NCBI RefSeq assembly: GCF_947179515.1
Contig: NC_067473.1
Coordinates: forward strand, 106,841,282 to 106,905,281
Length of the DNA: 64,000 bases
Direction: 5' to 3'
DNA from: Apodemus sylvaticus
Taxonomy: Eukaryota > Chordata > Mammalia > Rodentia > Muridae
This document shows positions 52,023-63,559 of the stretch, piece after piece (the first letter of the stretch is position 1; each line of letters starts with the position of its first letter). The position numbers and the translations under genes are program-made. The notes beneath the pieces are model-generated. The model was not told the DNA's origin, ran no database searches, and saw nothing but the letters and a program-made list of their open reading frames with translations.

Positions 52023-52136
52023 CCGTGCACTCTGTCCAGCAATGAGCTGGTCGTCCTCAGTCTGAACACTTGTCCGACTCCGCACATCATAATCCTCTTG
52101 CTCAAAGTCAGAATCATCTTCTAACTCTTCCGGAGT
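52023..52136 (-). CDS. Ctnna2: Ctnna2 exon: phosphorylatable linker before the actin-binding domain (38 codons)
   Basis: The reverse complement reads from TPEELEDDSDFEQED through YDVRSRTSVQTEDDQ to LIAGQSAR. The acceptor is TTATTAG before ACT and the donor is CGG|GTAAGT, so the exon is 114 nt and phase 0 at both ends. It encodes the acidic linker between the M-domain bundles and the actin-binding domain. In alpha-E-catenin the matching serines and threonines (DDSD and the RSRTSVQT cluster) are sequential CK2 and CK1 targets that tune intercellular adhesion; all are kept here, so the same control is inferred for alpha-N. The preceding residues of the protein (expected to end in a DIRKAVLMIR-like motif) come from an exon upstream that I could not find up to base 64000. 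Confidence 0.97.
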
Positions 52137-52628
52137 CTAAATAACAACATAAAATTAGAAAATTTGTTGACCATTACCCACACATTTCATGGCAAAGTCT
52201 AAAAAGCTCCAACAAAAGAGTTTACAGCATCTTATATGTAGTATGACTATCTTTATTGGTATCGACTTCAAAATTATGGGAACCATACTGCCACAATTTA
52301 CCTACTTTAGATACATTTCATTTATTTCCTCTGACAAATATAGCAAATCTAAGTTTGACTTTTAGCATGAGATGATATAATCTAAGCAAGAGAATACTTG
52401 GGGAAAATCCATGTCTATGTTAAGATAGAAATTAGTGATCTTCAACAAAATTTATACTATGGCTTGTCTCTAATACCATTTTTCTCTATTCTAGTTCTTC
52501 TTTTCTAAAGAAGCAAAATGCCTAGTGATTTTTATGCCAGGGAATAGATCCCATGACAACTACATTTTCTCACTAAATCATAAAAAAGATTATATTTCAT
52601 ACCACACTCAATTATTCTTAAGACTATA

Positions 52629-52812
52629 CCAGGCAGTGGTGGTTAGTGCATGCCTTTAATCCCAGCAATTGGGAGGCAGAGGCAGGAGATTTCGGAGTTC
52701 AAGGCCAGCCTGGTCTACAGAGTGAGTTCCAGGACAGCCAGAGCTACACTGAGAAACTGTCTTGAAAAACCAAAACCAAAACCAAAACTGAAACTGAAAC
52801 CAAAACCAAAGC
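52629..52812 (+). mobile_element. B1 SINE with CCAAAA-rich tail
   Basis: CCAGGCAGTGGTGGTTAGTG, TTTAATCCCAGCAATTGGGA, AAGGCCAGCCTGGTCTACAG and CTACACTGAGAAACTGTC, then an expanded ACCAAA/CTGAAA tail. Lies about 500 bp upstream of the linker exon in transcript terms. Confidence 0.93.
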
Positions 52813-53070
52813 CACCCCCCCCAAATAAATAACTGTACCACCATGTTGCCCTCAGCATGACAAATGACATCTCTGAGTATTGGTTCTTCTTTCTATAAAT
52901 TGGTGCTTTTCATTGTGTATGTGTGTATGTGTAAGTGTATATGTGAGTGTATGTAAATAGTGAAAACCAATATTATCTAATATTTATCAAATTATCTATT
53001 TTTCATTTAATCTATTTGCAATAATAATTACTTGAGATCTAAATTGACTATTCCACAATAAAAAGATTAC

Positions 53071-53195
53071 TACATGTCTCACTATATAGCTTTAGTTGTC
53101 TTGAAAATCACTATGTAAACCAGGCTGGACTTGAAGAGAGACCTGCCTTTGCCTCCCAAGTGCTATTATTAAAAATAACCACCACTAAACCCAGC
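53071..53195 (-). mobile_element. B1 SINE fragment, antisense on the plus strand
   Basis: 'gtctcactatatagctttag', ATGTAAACCAGGCTGGACTT, GCCTTTGCCTCCCAAGTGCT reverse-complement a B1. Confidence 0.75.
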
Positions 53196-54247
53196 TTCAA
53201 GAATAATTTTTAATATGAAATCTATCAAATAAAATACAACTTTGACAACTAAATCATTCTTTCATAGTGTTGATTCAGATTATATCAACAGAGTAAAGTG
53301 ATAAATATTTCCTATCTATAATCAAGAAAAATCAAATAGAAGAAAGTTCAGTAACACGTATAATGTCTTTGATTTAGTAACAACCAGAATTTGGATCTAA
53401 GCAACCAAGTATGTTTGACCCCCCAACCACGAAGGTCTTTGGCTTTAGCTATTTGTTTGGTCACATTATAAATTGGGTAAGAACCTGAATAATAAATGGC
53501 AGAAAGGGAATAGAGGTAGATTAAGATCGTGGCAAATCATTAAAGTCTGTGTTGGAAATAGATAAGAATGAATCTATAAACCAGCCAATAAAAACCCTTC
53601 CCTTCCTTATAGGTCAATAACATGTAGCAAGAGTTTACCACATAGTTTCTCTTAGTGCTAAACAAACTTAAAAGAAGTTGCCTCCTTTTGGGTGGATAGC
53701 AGTTGGTTTTTGTTTCCTTTTTCTTTTTAAACTATTTTGCAGATAGGAGACTGAAGAATAAGAAGGACTAAATTTTCTTGAAGCTGTAGAAATACGCAGT
53801 CTGAAATATGCACTCAACACTATCACCTACTGCAAACTATAAGATGATCCCATCAGAAGGAGATGTAGCTTGTGCACATGGCGAGAGAGCATTGGTGGCC
53901 TCTGCTCAGCTGTCCTTTGCAAATTGTTTCTTGGTTTATAGCAGGAATTTATCTGTCTTTCAATAGACATTCCCAGGACTCTCTTTCAAAAGAGATACAT
54001 TGTAGCAATAGTGATGATGCTGTTGTCCCTTTCCCAATTTTTTGTGCTGATTTCCTTGGCATTCCTAGTCTAATTTACCAGGTAAAGTTACTAATGTAGC
54101 TGTAAGATTGGTCAGACATGCATAAAATGGGGTTGATCATGTCAGTATTGCATTATGCCTGCAGATTTTTTATGCTTGATAAATAAAATTTTGGTTTCCT
54201 TTTCTCTGGCACATCAACCTTATTAATATTCACTCAGTTAGCTATGG

Positions 54248-54285
54248 AAGCTCAGTTTCATTTCATAGCAAAGTTAAAAGAATGG

Positions 54286-54336
<51 letters not shown>

Positions 54337-54506
54337 TCTCAGCATTTTGCAGATTGGAATGGGAGCAGCTGAGAGAAGCAAACCCCAGGTTAAAAAGCTC
54401 AGTTTCATTTCATAGCAAAGTTAAAAGAATGGGAGAGGGGGGGGTTCTAAGCATTTTGCAGATTAGAATGGGAGTGGCTGAGAGAAGCAAACCCCAGGTT
54501 AAAAAG
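54248..54506. repeat. 147-bp tandem duplication around a GA repeat
   Basis: Copy 1 (54248-54394) and copy 2 (54395-54506) both begin AAGCTCAGTTTCATTTCATA and end with AACCCCAGGTTAAAAAG. They differ by a few substitutions. Copy 1 has about 23 GA units (54288-54333); copy 2 has only GAGAGGGGGGG there. Confidence 0.95.
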
Positions 54507-54862
54507 TTGGTTGTATGTATACTGTGAAGAGAGGCCATTTACTATGCTCACTTCTGTCTTCTGGAATGTGCTGTGAAACAATTGTAGCAAGTTTATAAAT
54601 TCTGAGGTCAGATGAGATGACAAGATTACTGGGACATTCATCACTACTTCTTAAAGGCGAGAGAAAAATAAAATGGAACATCTCTGAAGAGAAAGATGCC
54701 ACATACACCAGGTTCTGAAGGACTTTATCCAAACATGGCAGTTATCTGGGCATTTATACAGCTGGTGAGTGAAGGGCAAGCCTTACCTACCAAGTAAGGC
54801 CAATGACTCTGAGATTGATGGAGATATAAATATAGCCAGGAACCAAGAGGAAAGAGAGAAAG

Positions 54863-54915
54863 AGGAAGAGGGAGAGGGAGAGGGAGAGGGAGAGGGAGAG
54901 GGAGAGGGAGAGGGA

Positions 54916-54972
<57 letters not shown>
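54863..54972. repeat. (GGGAGA)n(GA)n microsatellite
   Basis: About ten GGGAGA units then more than 20 GA units. Open frames here translate the repeat. Confidence 0.97.
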
Positions 54973-54974
<2 letters not shown>

Positions 54975-55384
54975 TTGTTGCTGGATTCATAAAAGTGTTT
55001 GCTAATCATGCAAGAGTGAGTTGGAATACTGGCATCTTCATATTGTGACCATTGAGGCTCACTTCACAGAAGGGAATCCATACCTAGTACTGAAAATATG
55101 GCCCAAAGGCCATGACTTGGATATATTAGAGGCCCTAGGTAGAACCTCCTGTTGTTTCATTAAAAGGTCAAGCCATCAAGCAGTTTTTTTCAATCTTTAA
55201 CCTCATATCCATAGACTTGTGCTGCTCTCAACCTCAGCTAGAGAGGGTTATTTTTGCAGTGATGGAGGTTAATCCAAAGACTTAAAACTGGTCACACTCC
55301 TGAAAATACATGATTCTGAGTGCTAAGCTTCAGATGATACGTCTGTATACACGTTTCCCCTCCACAGACTCAGGGAACTTTGAT

Positions 55385-55560
55385 GAAGAGTGGATGGGAG
55401 GATGGGGGAAGCTGTGGAAGAGTGGATAGGAGGATGGTGGAGCTGGAGGATGGGGGAAGCTGTGGAAGAGTGGATGGGAGGATGGTGGAGCTGGAGGATG
55501 GGGGAAGCTGTGGAAGAGTGGATAGGAGGATGGCGGAGATGGAGGATGGGGAAAGCTGTG
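55385..55560. repeat. 48-bp minisatellite, 3 full units plus a shortened one
   Basis: Units start GAAGAGTGGAT and end GGGGAAGCTGTG: 55385-55416 (32 bp, lacking 16 internal bases), 55417-55464, 55465-55512 and 55513-55560. The unit length is a multiple of three, so several frames stay open on both strands without being genes. Confidence 0.95.
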
Positions 55561-55594
55561 GAAGGGCATCACATGACTGTTGCACACCGGAACT

Positions 55595-56153
55595 TTTTTT
55601 TTTCCTTAGATATTTTTGTTATTTACATTTCAAATGTTATCCCTTTTCCTGTTTCTCCTCCAAAAACACCCTATCCCATCCCCTTCTCTCCCTAGTCAGC
55701 AACCTACCCACTCCCTCTTCCCTGTCCTGGCATTCCCCTATACTGGTGCATCCATCCTTCCCCATTTAATGTCAAAAAAGACCATCCTCTGCTTGAGCTT
55801 TGTTTAGTCTGTGAATTGTATCTTGGGTATTCCAAGCTTCCAGGCTAATCACCTTGCCAGTTCCTCAGGAAATTAGACATATACAGGAGGGCCCAGCTAT
55901 ACCACTCCTGGGCATATACCCAGAAGATCCTCCAACATGTAATAAAAACACATGCTTTACTATGTTCATCACAGCCTTATTTATAATAGCCAGAAGCTGG
56001 AAAGAACCCAGATGTCCCTCAACAGAGAAATGGATACAGAAAATGTGATATATGTATACAATAGAATACTACACAGCTATTAAAAGCAATGAATTCATGA
56101 AATTCTTAGGCAAATGGATGGAACAAGAAAATATCCTGAGTGAGGTAACCCAA
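55595..56153 (-). mobile_element. Short L1 with 5' inversion and target duplications
   Basis: Left part (55595-about 55852) is the L1 3' end in minus orientation, with the poly-A tail at its left and ending near 'ttccaagcttccaggctaat'. The right part (about 55855-56153) is plus-oriented ORF2 end (CCAGCTATACCACTCCTGGG, CAAATGGATGGAACAAG, GAGTGAGGTAACCCA). In the consensus the right part stops shortly before the left part starts, as expected for twin priming. GCACACCGGAACT (55582-55594) and GCATACTGGAACT (56154-56166) flank it: 11 of 13 identical, both differences C/T. Gene-sense orientation. Confidence 0.85.
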
Positions 56154-56167
56154 GCATACTGGAACTA

Positions 56168-56500
56168 CCTATACAAGACCTGCAGAAAATGGGACATTTA
56201 AGGGAGGGGGCTCCCAAGGCCTACCAATAGTGAGGAGGGTGATAGCTGCTGAGGAAAGAGGACCCACTCACTTTTTTGGGAATGTCACAAATGATAGGTA
56301 ACCCATGCCCTTACAGACGAACCCACATGCAGATATGGTCAGTTCTAATCATAATCAGAAATGATGATAATTGATGATGATGATGATGATGATGAGGAGG
56401 AGGAGGAGGAGGAGGATAGAGGACACAAAGTTTGGAGGGAGGTATGTTGGAAGGACCTGGAGAGTAGGCATTAGAGGGAGGTAGTAGTGGTATATCTGAT
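56168..56500 (+). mobile_element. Rodent L1 (Lx-type) 3' tail region
   Basis: 'gctgctgaggaaagaggacc', 'gggaatgtcacaaatgatag', AGGTAACCCATGCCC and 'ggagggaggtatgttggaag' occur in old rodent L1 tails. The twin-primed L1 apparently inserted at its edge. A GAT/GAG trinucleotide run interrupts it. Confidence 0.4.
56364..56416. repeat. (GAT)n(GAG)n trinucleotide repeat
   Basis: About nine GAT units then seven GAG units. Confidence 0.95.
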
Positions 56501-56574
56501 CAATAGCTCTTAGTGTATATAAGAAGTTTTCAAAATTTCCATGAGAATGTTACTTTTAAAACCTGATTTAGTTA

Positions 56575-56835
56575 CATAAATCTATAACCCAAACACCTGG
56601 GAGGTAGGTGCAGGAGGATTCCTAGGGATGGCCAGTCAGCCACTCTAGGCAAAATAGCAAGCTCTGGGTTCAATGAAAAAGTGTGTCTATAAAAAGATAA
56701 ATAAGGCAAATAAAGGCAGACAGCTGAAATTGAACTGTGAACAATAGGCCTGTGTACCCACATACATGCCTTATATACACCACACATATTTGTATGTATG
56801 CACAAACACACACTCACACACATGCACACACACAC
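56575..56835 (+). mobile_element. Diverged B3-like SINE 3' half with CA tail
   Basis: 'cccaaacacctgggaggtag', 'gatggccagtcagccactct' and 'caggcctgtg'-like blocks then CACACACTC tail. Low identity. Confidence 0.35.
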
Positions 56836-57296
56836 TGAAATAAAATATCTTGATGTAGGCCCAGTGGTTCTGATTTTGAATTCCACTCACTAGCTACAAG
56901 TCTTTGGAAAGTGACTCCATTTTGTTGCTTTGATGTCTCTTTGGTTATAAAATGAATATTATAATTGCCAATTTTTTCCTGTTTGCCTCGTAGGACTCCT
57001 AAACACAGATGTACATGAAAATGCTTTGCAAACTATAAAAATAAACCAATACATTTCATAAATGATAGTGATAATTAGTATGCTTAAGAAAACATAACAC
57101 CTAATCACAATAATGACAATAATAGCAGTTATCTATCATCATTTACCCCACACTGTGGGACGACCAGTCATCTGCAGAATTTAAGTTGTATAACACAATG
57201 AAATATACTCAATCCCTATTTTAGAGATGTACAAAGTGTCTCAGAGACTGTATGCTGGTTGGGAAGATATTAATGAGAAATGAAATACTCCAGATT

Positions 57297-57615
57297 AGGT
57301 TGGATATTGTCATTTTTATTAATTGACGTATGAAGAGCCATACCAATTTAGGTAGCACTAGTCTCTAAGTAGAAGGCTCTTAATATTATAAGATAAGAGG
57401 AAGTTAGCACAGCATAAACAAGTAAGCTAACTTGCACTTGTTTCTCTTTACTAATAATTTCAGACATGACTAGCTGCTGACTTCAGACATGACTAGATGC
57501 TGCTTAAGTTCCTTCCTTGCCTTCCCTTCACATGGACTGTAACATGGAATTGTGAGCCACTTTCTCCCCTTAATTGTCTCTTGTCACAATATTTTATCAC
57601 AGCCACATAACTAGG
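57297..57615 (+). mobile_element. Unnamed rodent interspersed repeat (copy 5)
   Basis: 'attgacgtatgaagagccat', 'ggactgtaacatggaattgt' plus GAGCCACTTTCTCCCC and 'atattttatcacagccacat' follow the family's 3' order. It includes a 23-bp internal tandem duplication at 'cagacatgactagMtgctg'. Confidence 0.55.
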
Positions 57616-60039
57616 GAAATCTTTCAAACTAGGGAACTAGGGTATTCTTCAAGTAAAATATCCTTGGTATCCCCATTAGCAACTGGTAGAAAGAAACTGA
57701 AGAACCCATGGTCTTTATGATCATAAATACCACAGGTGAATGGATAAATGTGAAATAGATTTTGTCTCTTGAACAAAATAAAAACCATACAGGTTGCTCC
57801 TATAAATAGTTCTGTGAATGCACAGTCTTCTGTTGTTTTTTTTTCTGTTGGGAAATGACCTCCACAAACTAAAGAATACATGGTAAGCTGTAGATGATCT
57901 GGATGTGGTCCCAAAGGAATACATTGTATGTGATTAGATGAAGTTTTAAGCGCATGTGTGTTTCACTGAATGGAAACTAGAGATTTGAGAATCAAACTTC
58001 AACTATACAACTTGTTATTTAGAGGGAAGACTTTTCAGTAGAACCAAAATACAACCTTGGGCACAGTCCCAGTTTCCTGGATCTATCACTATCTGTCTAT
58101 TGGGTTATAAACATATGTATTTTTTGTAAAATACTTTTGATCTTCCTAAATCTATTTTCTATGCCTGCAAGTAACATTACAGAAGCCAGGGGTCTCATAA
58201 GTTTTCTAGAGACATACCAGATGCCAGTTGCAAAGCTCTGGTGCTTATCACTGACCATAGTTTTTACAGCAGAAGTCAAATACACAGCAATTAAAACAGC
58301 TGTTTTACTTGTATATATAAGAAAAATATATTAAGCAGCACTTTTTTTACGAAACAATTTTAAATGCATGTGAGGGATTCATTGAAAGAAGAAATGGAAA
58401 ATACAAGTTGACTGGCTAAATTGTGTAAGTTACAAGAAATAACTTCCCAATAGCAATGTAAAACATTAAAGGGGATTAGGAACAAAAAAATAAAAATAGC
58501 TAAAATTTGAAATCTAAAGCCAATATCAACAATACAAAACAAAACATCAACACAAGACCAACAGCAGAAACTCTCCCAAATTGGGATTAATTAGCCATGG
58601 GTTACCATGAAAACCTCCTAAGTGATCTTTCCACTGAGTACTTAGACTCTTACTTTGTATACTCTTGCTCACCAGGATTGTCAAAGAGGTCCAATTTAGA
58701 GCTGAGACAGGCTTTATTAAATCTTTGACTCTTCTTCTGTGTGACTCTTCAATTTCTACAACTTCCCAAATGGACCAATTAGAAAGCTTTGCCTTGGTAC
58801 AAAGCATGTCCTGCAACAAACATGTTCTGGTTCATTCTGACAGTGTCTCCATAAAACCAGTTCTTACTACGGGCTCTATCTCCCACACCGTCTCTGTTTC
58901 TTGCACAGTACTATATTGGCATTGAATATATCTTTATTCTCAGTATATATAAGAAAGAAAATTTGTTTTGTTTACCTCTGTATTTCGGGATAGATCTAAC
59001 AGTATGGGAGATTTTATAACTCCTTAAAAAGAGCATAATAAGTTATTTCTCATTAATTCTGTAAGGTAAATAAAACTAGGATCTACACAGGAATAGATTA
59101 TCTGACATAAAATAAAACAAGACACATGAGTAGCTTACTACCCTTTGTTTGCTAGTTCTGAGAAATATTTTGACTCAACAGGCAGAAATTTTAATATTAT
59201 TGACTTCTTTAGAAAATTATATGCTATTCAACAACTGGAAGAAACCTTAGATGAGCACAATGATAAAAAGAAAAATTTTGGGAAGAGTTGCTTAGTACTA
59301 GGTCTATGAGGGTTTTCTACTTTAGCCATGACAATGTTTCATCCATTTGAAGAGAAGATAATTAACTGATGATCACAAATTATATCTAAACTACAAATTT
59401 TATTCATCACTGATGAATAGCAACCTCATGATCTCCTTAATGTCTTCATAATGCTCCTAGTCTGAAAAATAATGAAATAAAAAATCTCTAACATCCTGTT
59501 GATTAAACCATTTAGACTAATAACTAATCTACTTGTATTATCCAACTAACATTATAGTATTTATTTAAATATCAGAATGAAACCAACCTCACTGAAGATG
59601 ACATTTTATCATGTTGTATATACTCAGTTTCACAAGAAGATCATATCATCAACATACATGTGCTAACCTAATGGTTAAACCATGAACTATTCCAGCTAAT
59701 ATTTCATATACAAGCTAAGAGATACTTCCATATTACCCTCAAAGCTCTAAATGTCTAATAATGCTCCAAAGCTCTTTGCTACACAGTACAGGAGAGCCAC
59801 AGTGAACTATAGACCTTGATCAAGCCTCAGTCCCAGGCCTTACTATTTCCTTGACATGCTACTGAAATCACCATAAAGAAATAATCAAAGGAAGGGGGAC
59901 TTTATAAATATTTTGTATGAAGATGTTGTTTAAGACATGTGTCAACCCCAAGACTATTGAACCCATTATACTTAATTTCCATACTGAATCCTATGCCTTT
60001 ACTCACCTTAACTTCTAAAAGTAAATAAAAGTTATCATT

Positions 60040-60211
60040 TGTTTGTTTGTTGGTTGGTTGGTTGGTTCTTTTTGAGACAGGTTTTCTCCATTGTGTTCTT
60101 GGATGTCCTGAAACTCACTCTGTAGACTAGGCTGGCTTGAAACTCACATAACTCTACCTGCCTCTGCCTTCTGAATTCTGGGATTAAAGGTATTAGGCAC
60201 CATTGTCCAGC
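60040..60211 (-). mobile_element. B1 SINE, antisense on the plus strand
   Basis: GTTTGTTTGTTGGTTGGTT tail, 'tttttgagacaggttttctc', 'actctgtagactaggctggc' and TCTGGGATTAAAGG reverse-complement a B1. Confidence 0.93.
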
Positions 60212-61526
60212 AAATAAAAAATGTCTTCAATTTGTGTTTGATCCTCATCATCTACAAATTCCTCATTTATGTATCTTTCTCCTCACTAGAACTTATTTGG
60301 AATACTATCTTGAAAATCAATAATTTGTCATTATTTCCAAGCATTAATGTGTATACTTAAGTTCAATGATGACAGGGCTCTCTCTATTTTTTTGAACATT
60401 CATACTATGGACAAATATCCTTTCTATGGTCTATTTAGTGCCCTTTTATGTGCTTTGGGCTAATGATTTTTCTATTTAAAAAAACGACAAGGAAAAGCAG
60501 TGCAGAAAGCTTGGCAAACATTGCCAAAGGTAGTGGGGAATGGAGTGGACATTTTCAAATGTCCTGTGAAGATAATGAGAAGACTTCTACATATCTGCCT
60601 ATCACAGAAGATAGATTTCATTAGGGAAGCAAATGGATAACTGACTCATGAAATAAGGGCAACATTCTGTTTCATGACAAATGTGTGGCCTTGTATAGTG
60701 AGGCTAGAACCTGGGACACACAAACTTTGTGTACATTTGGGGCTGCATGGAACTAACCTGGAGCTCACAGACACCAACATCTCCATTAAGTATGTATTGA
60801 TTGCTGAGAGGCAAGGTGATGGAGAATTTGATCCATCCTGGTCCTTCCTATAGTTATGACTTTTAACATGACTATAAACAAGATTTCTTTTATTTTTTGT
60901 AAAATAAAATCAGCACTTTAGGAAGAGGTTACATAGTCATGTCAGCTGTTAAGAAAAGTCCCATTTCCAATCATTCTTTCCTTGTATGATAGAATTTTTC
61001 TAAGCCCTATAGATTTAATAATTATACTAAAAACTGTGGTCATGAAATTACTTAAATACAAAGAAAGTCATTTGGGTGCTGTATGGATAAGGAGATTAAA
61101 AAATAACTGTTTATATCCACAGTACATTTCTCTATTCCTAAATTTTCAGCATTTTTATTAAATGTTGAGATAGGGGAATGATACTCTCTGCAATGACGTT
61201 ATGGCATTTTATCTAAAATTGTGGACTTTTAATGGCTTAGGAGTGAAAAGCTGAATGATGGCTATAAACCTCCTCAGACTCCCAGATAAATGGTTGTCAC
61301 AAGAAATGTGAAGGCTAACAAAGCAGAAAAATGGCAAAAGAGGAACTATGTCAGGGGATTATAGGGAGGTTTAGTGCAAAATCCTTGGCAAACATAACTC
61401 TCATGGTCTCTTACCTTATTTCACAAGTTAGCACAGAATGGAGAAATAACTTAAAAAGTTCTCTCTCATTTCCCTGCCACACTCTGATTCCCTTATCTTT
61501 TCACATTTTCTATCTTCTGATTTGAA

Positions 61527-61528
<2 letters not shown>

Positions 61529-61600
<72 letters not shown>

Positions 61601-61654
61601 GTCTCTCTCTGTGTCTCTCTGTTTCTCTCTGTCTCTCTCTCTGTCTCTCTCTGT

Positions 61655-61685
<31 letters not shown>

Positions 61686-61687
61686 TG

Positions 61688-61744
<57 letters not shown>
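61529..61744. repeat. (CT)n with (TCTCTG)n interruptions
   Basis: About 215 bp of CT repeat with periodic G and T changes. The open frames of up to 163 codons here are repeat artefacts. Confidence 0.98.
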
Positions 61745-61745
<1 letters not shown>

Positions 61746-62101
61746 TTCCTACTTTTGCCCCACCCTCACTACCTTCCTCCACACCCCTCCTTCTCTCTCT
61801 CAATATGTGCCAAACAATATAACCCAATGGGGGGTGGCAATGGCAAAAAGATATCTATCTTTCCAAAAATGTTTACAATCTAAAGAAGGTAATAGTCATA
61901 AAGGGGACAGTGAAATAAATACCCTCCCCAAGCAGAATTGTTATAGGTATTCAGAAAAGGGAGTGATTATTCTTAAATATAAATATGGGAAAAAACAGTT
62001 ATCCAAGTCTTGAACGATGATCAGAGTTATAAAATGGGTAAATTGAAAAGACAATGTAACTCAACATCCCTAAGTCAAAACATAAAATCTATGTGTTTAA
62101 G

Positions 62102-62259
62102 TATAAATAATATGATATGAGAGAATTTTCCTAATGATTAGAATATATGATAATATATATATTATATATCAAACATATATATTATATGTTATAATAAATA
62201 TATGATAAAATATATGATGATATAAATAATATGACATGATAGAATTCTCCTGATGATAA
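62102..62259. repeat. 39-bp direct repeats flanking an AT-rich palindrome
   Basis: TATAAATAATATGATATGAG at 62102 and TATAAATAATATGACATGAT at 62221 each continue with AGAATT-TCCT-ATGAT sequence, 119 bp apart. Between them lies an almost pure AT segment with self-complementary ATAATATATATATTAT-type arms. Confidence 0.85.
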
Positions 62260-62484
62260 AAAGAAATTTAAAATTCTTTTTAAATTTATTCCAACAGTCA
62301 GTTCATGAAACATGTGGAGATTGTGGCTAAGGAGTGTTTGGTTACTTCAGATATAGCTCTGTAAAGATACTGGGGGCTTTAAAGGATGCTCTTGGAGCAT
62401 GCCAAAATGGTAACATCATGGATACATTTTGCTAAGAAAAATGTTATAATTAATTTCATTAGCTACTTTTATAAAAACTACTAT

Positions 62485-62657
62485 TTTTATTTAAGAGTAT
62501 GGACATGTGCCTGTTCACCTGTTTATGCAGAGGCCAAAAGAGTGAATCAAGACTTTTGAAACTAGAGTTAACAGGCTACCCAGTCTGGTTGCTGGGCACT
62601 GAACCCACAGCCTCTATGAGCACTAGCCACCAAGCTATCTGTCCAATCCTTCACTTA
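62485..62657 (-). mobile_element. B2/B3-type SINE, antisense on the plus strand
   Basis: 'tgcagaggccaaaagagtga', GGTTGCTGGGCACTGAACCC and 'agccaccaagctatctgtcc' reverse-complement a diverged B2/B3. Confidence 0.75.
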
Positions 62658-62904
62658 GTACATTACATGTAACCAAATTTAAATAAAAAAAACAAACATG
62701 TTTCTCATCAAGATTATATTGGTCATTGTTCCCTTGGGATGGCACTACAAAAGCTCATCTCTTGGCTTTTATTCTATTATTGTCACAATAATTGAATACA
62801 TCAATTCTTCCTTGTGAGCAGTTTGTTTCAAGGAACAGCTTCATTTCTAATGAAACTGCTTGAACAGTTCTGTATGAATGAGTTAGTAAAGTAAGAAATC
62901 AATA

Positions 62905-63545
62905 ACTAAAGATAAATCTACAGTGGAATATTATAAAGCAGCTAAACTGTATGAAGGAAGCAATGGGTCATAGAGACAAACAAATGCATATTTTGGATGG
63001 ATAGAACAAGTCGCAAATGATATAGCATATGTTTAAACCAACTACAGTGTGGAACTTCTAGGTTTACAGCTCAGTTTACTATTATGCAATATTTATGAAA
63101 GCTCACACCTACTTGACATAATGTGGGGAAAGCTAGTGAGGTAGGTGAGGGGAGGCGCTTTCACCCAAGACTGCCTAGATGTATGCATAATGAACTCATT
63201 GTGTTGCTGCTATATTAACACTCTAAGCTGCAAATGCTTCATTCTCTAACAACTCATGATTCTCCGGCGATACTCGTGTGAAGACAGTGTCTACGAGAGA
63301 CAGAAATGGAAAGTAGCAGGGATTCTACCCAATCATATGAAACTTACAGAACTATGCAAGAAGGAGCCAGAGCATCTTTTATCGGGGCATTCATTACTGA
63401 TCTGGACTCATTCAGGCCACAGGGAGGTCTGAAGGGGAGGGAGTCAGGGTTGGGGACATCCGCATGGAGAAAGGGGTAGGGAATGAAGGACAGTCAGAGG
63501 GTGGACCTGAAGAGGACTAAAATCTGGAATGTAAAAACAAGAAAA
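62905..63545 (+). mobile_element. Possible old L1 3' remains
   Basis: 'acagtggaatattataaagc' and later 'ggtggacctgaagaggacta' with AAATCTGGAATGTAAAAA look like an old L1 ORF2 end and tail. The middle (63.2-63.4 kb) is not recognised. Confidence 0.3.
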
Positions 63546-63559
63546 AAATAATTTTTTAA

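Noticed and set aside
50485..55560. Direct repeat arrays considered as CRISPR-like
   Set aside because: Units are contiguous with no spacers, in a mammalian intron; they are a microsatellite and a minisatellite.
55330..55769. Frames of 71-129 codons across the minisatellite
   Set aside because: The 48-bp unit is a multiple of three and lacks stops, so open frames are expected by construction; the rest is L1 sequence.
61510..62013. 163-codon plus-strand and 105-codon minus-strand frames
   Set aside because: Translations of the CT microsatellite (Ser-Leu and Arg-Glu runs).
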